The position numbers and the translations under genes are program-made. From CAMTWB01 sp037441775 (lineage in GTDB: Bacteria > Desulfobacterota > Syntrophia > Syntrophales > CAMTWB01): 64,000 nt of DNA. The notes beneath the pieces were generated by a model. That model was not told the origin of the DNA and ran no database searches. It worked only from the letters and a program-made list of their open reading frames with translations. Of the stretch, positions 27,309-35,638 are shown in pieces. Location: assembly GCA_037441775.1 (NCBI GenBank), contig JBBIRO010000009.1, positions 23,052-87,051 of the forward strand, written 5' to 3'. Position 1 is the stretch's first letter; each line of letters begins with the position of its first letter.

Positions 27309-28097
27309 CTAGTATAAATCTGCTCCGTCAAGTAGCCTGGATTTCAACAGCCCCCTGTTAACGGCGCCGGAAAAACTGTCCGCCAAATCTTGTCGCACGG
27401 CGGCAATCTCTTCCGCGGAAGGCTCTTCTCCCGCCATGATTTGCGGCAGACAATCAGCCATCTCTTTTGCCCCGGGTCGGAAGGGGAATTCCCCCAGGTA
27501 GTTCTCCCCCAGGTAACTTTGAAAGTATTCCCGGTTGATTTTTTTTACCGCGGCCGGTGCGCCGTCAAGATCGTTTAGGATCACTCCTGCTGTTTTAATT
27601 CCCCTGCCTTTGAGTGCCTCCAGGGTCAAGAGCGTATGATTGATTGTTCCCAGCCGATTTGGCGCCACCAGCAGGGTCGGGAGGTTCAGGTCGGCGATGA
27701 GGTCGATATTGAAGATCCTCTCCTCCAGAGGAACCAGTACGCCGCCCGCCCCCTCCAGCAGAAAAAAGTGGTCACCCCGGAGATAATTTTGGATTATAGG
27801 GAGAGCTTTAGCGTACTTCAACGGTTTTTTATCGAGGAAAGAACTCTGGCAGGGCGCCAGCGGCTGCGAGTAGCGAAAGGGCACGATTGCCTCGATTGGT
27901 TCCTCCAGTCGCAAAAGAATCCGGTAGAGAGTGCCATCCAGGGGGATTAATTTCCGTTTTATCCGATGGCAGCCCGTTTCGAACGGCTTTAATACCTTGA
28001 TGGGAAGGCCGGCTTCCTGCAGATAAATACCGAGAGCAACCCCCACCATGGTTTTTCCGGCGCCGGTGTCAGCGCCGATGACAAACACGCCTTTCAT
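27309..28097 (-). CDS. bioD: Dethiobiotin synthetase
   Basis: ATP-dependent carboxylation of DAPA to dethiobiotin. 262 residues with the P-loop GADTGAGKT near 8-16, a KPFETGC motif with the catalytic Lys, and LEGAGGVLVPL. Its ATG overlaps the bioA stop as TGATG, so it is translationally coupled. Last biotin gene of bioB-bioF-bioA-bioD. bioC and bioH are not in the window. Confidence 0.93.
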   Translation of the reverse strand: MKGVFVIGADTGAGKTMVGVALGIYLQEAGLPIKVLKPFETGCHRIKRKLIPLDGTLYRILLRLEEPIEAIVPFRYSQPLAPCQSSFLDKKPLKYAKALPIIQNYLRGDHFFLLEGAGGVLVPLEERIFNIDLIADLNLPTLLVAPNRLGTINHTLLTLEALKGRGIKTAGVILNDLDGAPAAVKKINREYFQSYLGENYLGEFPFRPGAKEMADCLPQIMAGEEPSAEEIAAVRQDLADSFSGAVNRGLLKSRLLDGADLY

Positions 28098-29452
28098 CAG
28101 CGACTCCTTTCGTAAGTTCGGATTGACCGGCAGGTGATATCTAAAAGTTTTTTCAGCTCCCTGAAAGTGATTGCCAACGGCGGCATCAGCACAATCACAT
28201 TTCCCAGCGGCCTTAAGATTGCTCCCAGTTTACGGGCCTCCAATATTACCTTTATCCCCGCCTGCTCCTTAAGGGGAATATCGGTCCGGCGACTCTGGTC
28301 GGCAACAAGCTCGATTCCCGCCATTAGTCCCTTTTGTCTTATTTCGCCGACAATGTCCAGCCGGCGGATACATTCCAGGCCTTCCGCCATTAATCCGGTG
28401 AGTTGGGCGAGGCGGTCAAAAAAGTCGTTTTCCCGCATGAGTCTGATGTTTTCCCGGGCCACCTCGCAGGCCAGCGGGTTGGCCGTATAGGTATGGCCAT
28501 GAAAGAAGGTTTTCGTCTGTTCGTATTCTCCCAGAAAAGCCTCGAATATCTTCTCTCCGACCAAAGTGGCGGCCAGTGGCAGGTATCCCCCGGTAATTCC
28601 CTTGGCCAGGGCCATCAAATCCGGCGAGACCCCGGAATGCTCGGTGGCGAACATCTTGCCGGTGCGGCCGAAACCGGTTGCCACCTCGTCAAAAATCAAG
28701 AGGGTCTGATGGGTGTCGCAAATTTCCCTGACCCGGCGGACAAAGCCCGGCGGTTGGGTTATCATCCCGGCGGCGCCCTGCACTTCCGGCTCCAGGATGA
28801 CCGCGGCGATTTCATCCGATTTTTCCGCAAGCAATTGCTCCAGCCGGGATAGACAGGCCAACCGGCAGCCGGGGAAGGTTTTTTCTATCGGACAGCGGTA
28901 ACAATAGGGACTGTGGGCGCGATAGGTCGGAAAAAGGAGGGGATGAAATATCTGATGGAACAAATCTATGCCGCCCAGGCTTACCGCTCCGACGGTGTCG
29001 CCGTGATAGGCATTGCTGAAGGTTACAAACCCCGGCTTCTTCTTCCCCTGCAACTGCCAATATTGAAAGGCCATTTTCAATGCTATTTCCACGGCCGTAG
29101 AACCATTGTCCGAGTAGAAAATCTTGCTGAGGCCGGCGGGCGCGATCTCCATCAGATCGTGGGCCAACTCAATCGCCGGCACGTTGGAAAGTCCCAGAAA
29201 GGTAGAATGGGCTACCCGGTTGAGTTGTCTTTTTATTGCCCGATCCAGTTCCCTTTTGCGATGACCATGAACGTTTACCCACAGCGATGATACCCCATCG
29301 AGGTACCTGTTACCATCGGTATCGTACAGATATGACCCCTTGGCTTTTTCGATAACCAGAAAATCCATCTGCCGCCAGTCCTGCATCTGGGTAAAGGGGT
29401 GCCAGATATGTTTTTTATCCAGTTGTCGTAATATTTCAGTGCTTGCGTTCAT
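28097..29452 (-). CDS. bioA: Adenosylmethionine-8-amino-7-oxononanoate aminotransferase
   Basis: PLP class-III aminotransferase converting KAPA to DAPA. 451 residues. Motifs: WHPFTQMQDW near the start, YSDNGSTAVEIALKMA, the PLP region LLIFDEVATGFGRTG, and the cofactor Lys in LMALAKGITGGYLPL. Starts with ATGA overlap against bioF. The HTYTANPLACEVA segment agrees with the SAM-using type. Confidence 0.95.
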   Translation of the reverse strand: MNASTEILRQLDKKHIWHPFTQMQDWRQMDFLVIEKAKGSYLYDTDGNRYLDGVSSLWVNVHGHRKRELDRAIKRQLNRVAHSTFLGLSNVPAIELAHDLMEIAPAGLSKIFYSDNGSTAVEIALKMAFQYWQLQGKKKPGFVTFSNAYHGDTVGAVSLGGIDLFHQIFHPLLFPTYRAHSPYCYRCPIEKTFPGCRLACLSRLEQLLAEKSDEIAAVILEPEVQGAAGMITQPPGFVRRVREICDTHQTLLIFDEVATGFGRTGKMFATEHSGVSPDLMALAKGITGGYLPLAATLVGEKIFEAFLGEYEQTKTFFHGHTYTANPLACEVARENIRLMRENDFFDRLAQLTGLMAEGLECIRRLDIVGEIRQKGLMAGIELVADQSRRTDIPLKEQAGIKVILEARKLGAILRPLGNVIVLMPPLAITFRELKKLLDITCRSIRTYERSR

Positions 29453-30609
29453 ATTCCAACCTTGACGAAGGCTGCCAGCGCCGATTCTATGTCCAGAGGA
29501 CTGTGGGCAGCCGATGCCGTGATTCTTATCCTGGCGGTTCCTTTGGGTACGGTTGGCGGTCGGATCGGTTTAACCAGTATCCCCTCTTTTAAGAGCGCCG
29601 CCGCCAGTGCAACTGCCCTTCCCGTTTCCCCCATCATCAAGGGAATAATCGCCGTTTCGGTAGGCCCGATCAGAAACCCCATCTTGCGCAGGTTATGAAG
29701 CAGATTGTGGGTGTTGTCAAAGAGCTTGTCTCTAAGCTGGGAGCAATTTTCCGCCAGATCAATTGCCGCCAGATTGGCCGCCAGTATCGCCGGGGGGAGG
29801 GCGGTGCTGAAGATCAAGCTGCGGGCGCTGTTGACCAAAAAATCAACCAGATCAGTGCTTCCGGCCACAAATCCACCGATGCTGCCCAGGGCTTTGCTGA
29901 ATGTTCCCACGGTTAAATCAATTTCGCCGCCCAGCTCTAAATGCTGGGCCAGACCGCCGCCCGAGCTCCCCAAGACTCCCGTGGCGTGGGCTTCATCAAC
30001 AATCAGCAGGCAGCCGTATTTTTTTCTAAGCAGAACCAACTTCTGCAAAGGAGCCAGATCGCCGTCCATACTGAATACACTGTCGGTGACAATTATCGCC
30101 TTGCCTTCCTTAGGCGCGGCGGCCAGCAACTCTTCCAGATGGTCCATATCTTTATGCCGATAGACGAACAGCTGCCCGCGCGACATCCGGATGCCGTCGA
30201 TGATGCTGGCGTGGTTGAGCTCATCGGAAAATATGCAATCACCCTTGGCGACGACCGCCGAAATTACACCTACATTTGCCATGTAGCCGGAAGCAAACAC
30301 GACAGCGGCTGCTGTTTTCTTGAAACGGGCGATTCTCTCTTCCAATTGTTCGTATAGCTCATGGTTGCCACAAATCAAGCGGGATGCCCCGGCTCCGACA
30401 CCATAGCGGCTGGTTGCTGCGATCACCGCTTCTTTGAGCTCCGGCCGTTGGGAGAGGCCCAAATAGTCATTACTGGAAAGATTTAATAAAAGCCTGTCGC
30501 CGCTGGCGATCCTTCCCCCGGGAAGCTGCACTACGGGCTGCAGGAACCGCCTTTGACCCTGAGAGCTCAGGTTATTGATAGCTTGACGGAAAAAATCGTG
30601 CTCGATCAT
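29449..30609 (-). CDS. bioF: 8-amino-7-oxononanoate synthase
   Basis: PLP enzyme condensing pimeloyl-thioester with alanine to KAPA. 386 residues of the alpha-oxoamine synthase family: NDYLGLSQRPELKEA, GSGASRLI-like GAGASRLICGNH, DELNHASIIDGIRMS, VDEAHATGVLG and the cofactor Lys in TVGTFSKALGS. Its ATG lies 1 base after the bioB stop and its stop overlaps bioA. A close relative, Kbl, is excluded by the biotin context. Confidence 0.94.
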   Translation of the reverse strand: MIEHDFFRQAINNLSSQGQRRFLQPVVQLPGGRIASGDRLLLNLSSNDYLGLSQRPELKEAVIAATSRYGVGAGASRLICGNHELYEQLEERIARFKKTAAAVVFASGYMANVGVISAVVAKGDCIFSDELNHASIIDGIRMSRGQLFVYRHKDMDHLEELLAAAPKEGKAIIVTDSVFSMDGDLAPLQKLVLLRKKYGCLLIVDEAHATGVLGSSGGGLAQHLELGGEIDLTVGTFSKALGSIGGFVAGSTDLVDFLVNSARSLIFSTALPPAILAANLAAIDLAENCSQLRDKLFDNTHNLLHNLRKMGFLIGPTETAIIPLMMGETGRAVALAAALLKEGILVKPIRPPTVPKGTARIRITASAAHSPLDIESALAAFVKVGI

Positions 30610-30610
30610 T

Positions 30611-31576
30611 TCAGGGAAGTTCCAGTCCCAGGTCGATAATTAGTTGGCGATCGTCTTCGGGGTTTCTCCCCTGGGTGGTAAGATAGTTTCCCGTCATAAG
30701 GCCGTTCGCGCCCGCCAAAAGCAGCAGGGGGTGTGTTTCCCGCAGGTTAACCATTCTGCCGCCGCAGATGATGATATCCTTGTCCTTCAATATCAGGCGG
30801 TAAATGGCGACTGTTTTCAATATTTCCCGCGGCGCCAGGCGACTGATGTTTTCCAACGGAGTGCTCATTATCGGATTGAGAAAGTTCATCGGGACGGAAT
30901 CCACGTTCAGCTCGGCTAACGTCAAGGCCAGCTCGATCCGATCCTGGCGGCTTTCACCAAGCCCGAAGATGCCGCCGCAACAGACGTAAAACCCCATATC
31001 CTTAGCGATCTTAACAGTGTTTACGTCCTCCTGATAATCATGGGTGCTGCAGATGCGGGGAAAAAAATTGCGCGATGTTTCGAGATTGTGATGATATTTC
31101 CTCAGGCCAGAGCCTTTTAATTCAGCCAGAATATCCGCTCCGAGAATACCCAGCGAGGCGCAAGGTATAATGGCCTCCTCTTTTATCCTGCTGATCGCCC
31201 TCTTGATTGTTGCAAGTTCTTCCCTGTTTTTTACCCCCTTGCCGCTGGTGACAATCCCGAACTCGCCGGCCCCGTCCTGGTGTGCCTTACGGGCGGCGGC
31301 GACTATAGATTCTTCCGGCAAAAGTGGATAGGCGGAAATGGTGGTTGGGTAATGGGACGACTGGGCGCAAAATTTGCAGTCCTCCGAACATCGGCCCGAT
31401 TTAGCGTTGACGATGGAACAAAGATTCACCTTTGTGCCCTTATGTTTGAGTCTGACCCGGTGAGCGGCGGAAAGAAGATCGAGAAAATCTTCCTCGGGCA
31501 GTTCGTAGAGGTCAAGGGCTTCCTCGACCGTAGGTTGCCATTTGTCTGCAAATGCTTTTTTAAGAGTGTCATTCAT
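30611..31576 (-). CDS. bioB: Biotin synthase
   Basis: Radical SAM enzyme inserting sulfur into dethiobiotin. 321 residues. The 4Fe-4S motif GRCSEDCKFCAQS is near 60-72; the 2Fe-2S ligands and Arg are in the CGGIFGLGESRQDR and ICGGRMVNLRE regions. First gene of the operon. A possible biotin-responsive operator (inverted repeat) lies between it and the tolB stop. Confidence 0.95.
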   Translation of the reverse strand: MNDTLKKAFADKWQPTVEEALDLYELPEEDFLDLLSAAHRVRLKHKGTKVNLCSIVNAKSGRCSEDCKFCAQSSHYPTTISAYPLLPEESIVAAARKAHQDGAGEFGIVTSGKGVKNREELATIKRAISRIKEEAIIPCASLGILGADILAELKGSGLRKYHHNLETSRNFFPRICSTHDYQEDVNTVKIAKDMGFYVCCGGIFGLGESRQDRIELALTLAELNVDSVPMNFLNPIMSTPLENISRLAPREILKTVAIYRLILKDKDIIICGGRMVNLRETHPLLLLAGANGLMTGNYLTTQGRNPEDDRQLIIDLGLELP

Positions 31577-31650
31577 ATCTTGTTAGTCCTTGGCTTATCC
31601 GTGCTTAATCGGGATCGGTCAAACCGGGGGCGATTGGTTCCAGTATTCAG

Positions 31651-31683
31651 GTTGAACAGGCCGGCAGGGAATCTCAGTTCAAC
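31651..31683 (-). promoter_or_regulatory. Inverted repeat upstream of bioB, possible biotin operator
   Basis: GTTGAAC (31651-31657) and GTTCAAC (31677-31683) are perfect 7-bp arms 19 bases apart. On the operon strand it reads TTGTTGAAC...GTTCAACCT. Position before bioB suits a BirA-type operator, but the spacing and sequence fit the known TTGTAAACC-type site only loosely. Confidence 0.3.
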
Positions 31684-31693
31684 AAGCGCAAAC

Positions 31694-33043
31694 TCATTTC
31701 AGACGTGGCGACCAGGAGGGAGAAAGGTAATTATCCGTGCCATCGTAAAGGATTCGCTGATTTGTTCCATTGGCATTCATAACGACAATCCCGGCCTTGC
31801 CATCTTTTTTTGACGTAAAGGCAATATATTTGCCGTCGGGCGACCAGGTTGGACTCTCGTTTTCGCCCACCTGCGTAAGCTGGATGGGGTTGAATCCGTC
31901 TTCGTCGACGACGAAGATTTGGAAGCGGCCGCCAGTCATGCCTTCATAGGCGATTTTACCGCCCTTGGGCGACCAGGAGGGAGAGGTGTTATAGTTGCCG
32001 TCGAAGGTCAGTCTTCTGATGTTACTGCCGTCGGCATTCATGACATATATCTGCGGCGATCCCGCCCGGTTCGAAACAAAGGCGATTTGCTTGCCGTCCG
32101 GCGAGTAGCAAGGCGAGACGTCAATTGCAAAATGATTGGTCAGGCGCGTTAGCTGCAAGTCGTCGATGTTCATGCTGTAAATTTCTTCGTTGCCGTCGAT
32201 ACTTAAGGTTATAAGCAGCTTTTTGCCGTCCGGCGACCAGCTCCCCGGCAGATTTATTCCCCGAAACCCCATTATTTTCCTGGTTGTCCCGGCGCCGACC
32301 AGGGAACGAAAGTACAGGTCGGGATTGTCCTGCTGATAAGAGGTAAAGGCTATGGTAGTCCCGTCGGTTGACCATTTGAGCGCCAGGAGAAGCGAAGGGA
32401 CTTCGATGATCCGGGACAGATTCGTACCGTCGAAGTTAATGACGTTGATTGCTGAGGTCTTCCCTTTTCTGCCGACAAAGGCGATTTTGGAATCATAAAC
32501 GCTGCCGTCTCCGGTGAAATTGGCCAGCACCTCGCTTGCGAAGCGCTGCACCATGATTTTGCGGTCCTCCGGGTTGCCGGTATAGCGCTTGCCCACCAGG
32601 AGCTCTCCCTTGATTAAGTCATAAAGGCGCAACTCGACGCTCAACTCCGGCCCGAGCTGCTGGAGACGGCCATTAATCAGATATTCGGCGCCGATTAAGC
32701 GCCATTCGGTGAATCTGGTTAAGTCTAACGTGGCTCGGCTGCGATCATCGACTAGCGGCGTCTTTCCCTGAATGTTGAATATACCGGTGATGCTGAGCAG
32801 TCGCGAGAGTTCTTTTGGGAACCATCCTATCATTTCATCCGAAGGCAGCCGCTCCTGGCCCTGCCTTTGAAATTCGGAAATGGCAAGCGGTATCCGTTGA
32901 AAGGTCGGCGAATCGATATCGATGTAAACCCTGTTGGCCAACCCCTCCGAGACGCCCGCCAATAAAATTATTGCCGCGGCGATGATTATCGCGGAAGCGG
33001 TACCTTTGAATTTTTGTATGGTTCTGTTATCTCTCGTATCCAT
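31694..33043 (-). CDS. tolB: Tol-Pal system beta-propeller protein TolB
   Basis: Periplasmic protein, 449 residues from ATG 33043 (a TTG two codons upstream is also possible; AAAGGAG precedes both). Signal segment about 15-36, an N-terminal domain (VYIDIDSPTFQRIPLAI to about 165), then a six-bladed propeller with repeats such as WSPDGKKLLITLS, YSPDGKQIAFVSNRAG, WSPKGGKIAYEG and WSPDGKYIAFTS. It links the Tol complex to Pal during cell division. No pal gene follows; the next gene downstream is bioB. Confidence 0.95.
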   Translation of the reverse strand: MDTRDNRTIQKFKGTASAIIIAAAIILLAGVSEGLANRVYIDIDSPTFQRIPLAISEFQRQGQERLPSDEMIGWFPKELSRLLSITGIFNIQGKTPLVDDRSRATLDLTRFTEWRLIGAEYLINGRLQQLGPELSVELRLYDLIKGELLVGKRYTGNPEDRKIMVQRFASEVLANFTGDGSVYDSKIAFVGRKGKTSAINVINFDGTNLSRIIEVPSLLLALKWSTDGTTIAFTSYQQDNPDLYFRSLVGAGTTRKIMGFRGINLPGSWSPDGKKLLITLSIDGNEEIYSMNIDDLQLTRLTNHFAIDVSPCYSPDGKQIAFVSNRAGSPQIYVMNADGSNIRRLTFDGNYNTSPSWSPKGGKIAYEGMTGGRFQIFVVDEDGFNPIQLTQVGENESPTWSPDGKYIAFTSKKDGKAGIVVMNANGTNQRILYDGTDNYLSPSWSPRLK

Positions 33044-33085
33044 TACCAATAGTCTCCTTTTATCGCAAATCTGTCCCCGCGCCTC

Positions 33086-33886
33086 CTACCGCTTCATCAA
33101 GTCTGCGGAGTGAAACCGGATGCCGATCTCAATTCCGCCCTTGACCCATTCCGGCAGGGGCGGGAAGGGGGAAGCCTTTTTTATCGCCCGGACGGCCGAT
33201 TCATCGAACTGATTGTTACCTGATCTGTCCTCAAACGACGACTCCATAACCGAGCCGTTGGCGGCCAGCTTAACTATCAGCGTTGCCGAAATATTGCCTT
33301 TGGGTACATGCAGGGGGCTGATCGTCCAATGTCCCTTGATAGCCTTCCATATCTGGGTATAGTAGGCCTGCATTAAGGCGCTCATTTCGGCATCGGTCAC
33401 AGTGGGACCTGCGGAGGGCTCTGCTTTGCCCTCCGCCTTTTTACTTTCATCTCTGGCCGGGACGCTGGCTGCCGGCGCGGACAGGGCAGACGATGCGGAT
33501 GGCTGGGCAGGCGCCATTGCTCTGGCTCTAAATTCGTCGGAAATCTTTGGAAGCTGACCGGCATCCTTTCGGGTGATCTCAATGCGCCTCAATGGTTCCG
33601 TCGGCGTCAAATCGATTGGTTTGCGAAGGGAAATTGCCGGATGCCGAGCAAGCGTCTCCGGCATGAAGCTTCTGCCGCCTGTCTTTTGAACGTTATGGAC
33701 CGCTGAAACGCTGGCCAGGCTGACCAGCTCCACTGTATGAATCGGGCCAAAGGTCCACCTCGGCTTTTCCTTGGTGAATGATACGCTGAAGGCCAGGTAG
33801 AGAAAAAGCAGGTGCAGGAGGACGGATGCCAAGAGTACAGGACCCATTCCCATCCCGGCTCGGCTTTGTAAAGTGTCGGTCGGCAT
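33086..33886 (-). CDS. TolA/TonB-like envelope protein
   Basis: 266 residues: an N-terminal transmembrane anchor (about 15-37), an Ala/Pro/Ser-rich spacer, and a C-terminal TonB/TolA-type domain (about 180-266, KGNISATLIVKLAANGS... SPFPPLPEWVKGG). Sits between tolR and tolB, where TolA normally is, so it most likely spans the periplasm and couples TolQR force to the outer membrane. The long helical repeat of enteric TolA is absent, as is common outside gammaproteobacteria. Start overlaps the tolR stop as TAATG. Confidence 0.85.
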   Translation of the reverse strand: MPTDTLQSRAGMGMGPVLLASVLLHLLFLYLAFSVSFTKEKPRWTFGPIHTVELVSLASVSAVHNVQKTGGRSFMPETLARHPAISLRKPIDLTPTEPLRRIEITRKDAGQLPKISDEFRARAMAPAQPSASSALSAPAASVPARDESKKAEGKAEPSAGPTVTDAEMSALMQAYYTQIWKAIKGHWTISPLHVPKGNISATLIVKLAANGSVMESSFEDRSGNNQFDESAVRAIKKASPFPPLPEWVKGGIEIGIRFHSADLMKR

Positions 33887-34311
33887 TACTTCGAACCCTC
33901 CGGCGGGTCGGTAATCATGCCCAGTTTATCAACGCCCGCCTTTCTTACCTCAGCCATTACCTGTACCACGAAACCGTAAGGGATGTTCTTGTCGGCCCGC
34001 ATGTACACTTCGCGATCTATCCGGCGATTGAATACCTTCTCCAATGTCTCCCTCAACGCCGGCAGAGAGGTTGTTTCGCGGTCAATAAATATTTCCTGTT
34101 GCCGGTTAATCGTCAAAATCAGCTTTTCCTCATGGACATCAATGCTTTTGGACTTTACGCGGGGCAAGTCCACATCGATTCCCATCTGGAGCATGGGGGC
34201 GGTAACGATAAAAATTATCAGCAGAACCAATACCACATCCACCAGCGGAGTGACATTTATTTCCGCAATCGCCCTTCTTTCGTTAAATCTATTCCGGCCA
34301 AGTCTTCTCAT
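33886..34311 (-). CDS. tolR: Proton-channel protein TolR (ExbD/TolR)
   Basis: 141 residues, one transmembrane helix (INVTPLVDVVLVLLIIFIV) with the conserved Asp that carries protons, then a periplasmic domain. Forms the motor with TolQ. It lies 6 bases after tolQ and overlaps the TolA-like gene. Confidence 0.94.
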   Translation of the reverse strand: MRRLGRNRFNERRAIAEINVTPLVDVVLVLLIIFIVTAPMLQMGIDVDLPRVKSKSIDVHEEKLILTINRQQEIFIDRETTSLPALRETLEKVFNRRIDREVYMRADKNIPYGFVVQVMAEVRKAGVDKLGMITDPPEGSK

Positions 34312-34317
34312 GCGTCA

Positions 34318-35067
34318 TCATTTCCTCGCCTGGTGGCGTTCGACAATGTTTAAAAACTCGGAGGTAAAATTATCCATCTCGAGGGAAATACTTTTTACGT
34401 AGTTCAGATAGTAATTATAGAAGATAACCGCCGGGATGGCGGCCGCCAGTCCGGCCGCGGTGGCGATGAGGGCTTCCGATATTCCGGGAGCTACCACGGC
34501 AAGCGTCGCCGAACCGCGGGCGCCGATATTCTGGAAGGTGTTCATGATTCCCCAGACGGTGCCAAAAAGCCCGATGAAAGGGCAGGCGCTTCCGGTGGTG
34601 GCCAGGAAGCTCAAAGCCTTTTCCAGCTTGGTTGTTTCGGTATCGGCCGCACGGTTCATGGCCCGTTCCAACTGATCAATCGTCCGGAGCTCAAAAAGAG
34701 GCGGGGCCGCCTCAGGCGCATCCTTGGCAGCGGTATCCTTCCCCATCTTTGCCATTTTCAGAAGCTCGCCGTACCCCGAGATGAATACTTCGGCCAGGCT
34801 GGAATGGCGATATTTTTTTGCCAAAGGAAACATGTCCGCAATCCGCGTATTTCTTGCGTATGTTGCCTGGAAAGATGCGTTTTCCCTCCTTACCGCTCTG
34901 AACTGGAAATATTTCATGAAAATTATCGCCCAGGAAACTATGGAAAAAATCAGCAAGAGTACCAGCACGAACTGCACCATTGCGCCTGATGCCAGAATCA
35001 TATCTACCATGCTGCCATGAAAATTGCCGAATCCTGACGCGCCACCTATTGCCGCAATCTCTTTCAC
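34318..35067 (-). CDS. tolQ: Proton-channel protein TolQ (MotA/TolQ/ExbB)
   Basis: 249 residues with three membrane helices and the family signature in PFIGLFGTVWGIMNTFQNIG and GISEALIATAAGLAAAIPAVI. Start is GTG at 35067 with AAGGAG 8 bases upstream. First gene of tolQ-tolR-tolA-tolB. The neighbouring tolB makes TolQ a better name than ExbB. Confidence 0.94.
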   Translation of the reverse strand: MKEIAAIGGASGFGNFHGSMVDMILASGAMVQFVLVLLLIFSIVSWAIIFMKYFQFRAVRRENASFQATYARNTRIADMFPLAKKYRHSSLAEVFISGYGELLKMAKMGKDTAAKDAPEAAPPLFELRTIDQLERAMNRAADTETTKLEKALSFLATTGSACPFIGLFGTVWGIMNTFQNIGARGSATLAVVAPGISEALIATAAGLAAAIPAVIFYNYYLNYVKSISLEMDNFTSEFLNIVERHQARK

Positions 35068-35196
35068 TATATCAGCTCCTTAATCAATGTGAGGGTATCA
35101 AGTCCCCATAATTTTCCGGCATTTCAAGCTGGGGCTAAGTCCCAGTCGGGTAATCTGACTTGCCAATGGCACCAGAGCGCCCCCCAAGAGTAACCT

Positions 35197-35217
35197 TTGA
35201 CGGTTTTGTAAAAAGTC
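35197..35217. repeat. Solitary end of the TTGACG/TAAAAAGTC repeat family
   Basis: Reads TTGACGGTTTTG then TAAAAAGTC, one end of the family at 4867-5069, 26583-26802 and 52621-52796. An expected partner about 200 bases away (near 35410-35420) is too degenerate to call. Confidence 0.6.
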
Positions 35218-35435
35218 GCAAAGGCAGCCTCTCCCTTGAGGGGAGAGGGTTGGGTAAAGGTGATAATAGTCGATATCACGAACATTTAGATACGCCTCCC
35301 CTTTATCGCCTTCCGCGAGGGGAGAGAAATGCCGGCTTACGTTGCGCTGCATCCCTCGCTGCCGGAAGTTGCCGGCGCAGTCGCGGGCATTGCGCCCGGC
35401 CGGGAGTCGCATAAGTCAATGCGAAAGCCTTCCAT

Positions 35436-35465
35436 AAAAGGCCGGCCTGCATAACCGGCCTTTTT
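35436..35465 (+). terminator. Terminator-like hairpin without an assigned gene
   Basis: AAAAGGCCGG, a nine-base loop, CCGGCCTTTTT: a 10-bp stem followed by T residues; it also works on the other strand (TTTTATGG follows). No plus-strand gene ends before it. Confidence 0.6.
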
Positions 35466-35577
35466 CCCGGGGTCATTCTAAAACTTACGTTTTTATGACC
35501 TTTTGCCGCTTCATAGCGCTTCCTTAATGAAAAAACCTCCCCTTGTCAATACCTCAAAAGGATTGGTTCCCTTTTGA

Positions 35578-35606
35578 TTGACGGCAGGGTTCTTTTCAGC
35601 TATTTA
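35578..35606 (+). promoter_or_regulatory. Candidate sigma-70 promoter for purD
   Basis: TTGACG (35578-35583), 17 bases, TATTTA (35601-35606), about 32 bases upstream of the purD ATG, which has its own AAGGAG. Confidence 0.5.
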
Positions 35607-35638
35607 AAGCAGCGACTGAGCGGCAAGGAGCGTTCGAC

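Larger units (their letters stand above)
35068..35638. other. Intergenic region between tolQ and purD
   Basis: A mosaic of non-coding sequence: one repeat end (35197-35217), C/T-rich and G/A-rich runs resembling CCCTCTCCC...GGGAGAGGG elements, a terminator-like hairpin (35436-35465) and the purD promoter (35578-35606). Frames here carry no recognisable protein. The hairpin without an upstream gene raises the chance of an unrecognised small RNA. Confidence 0.6.
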
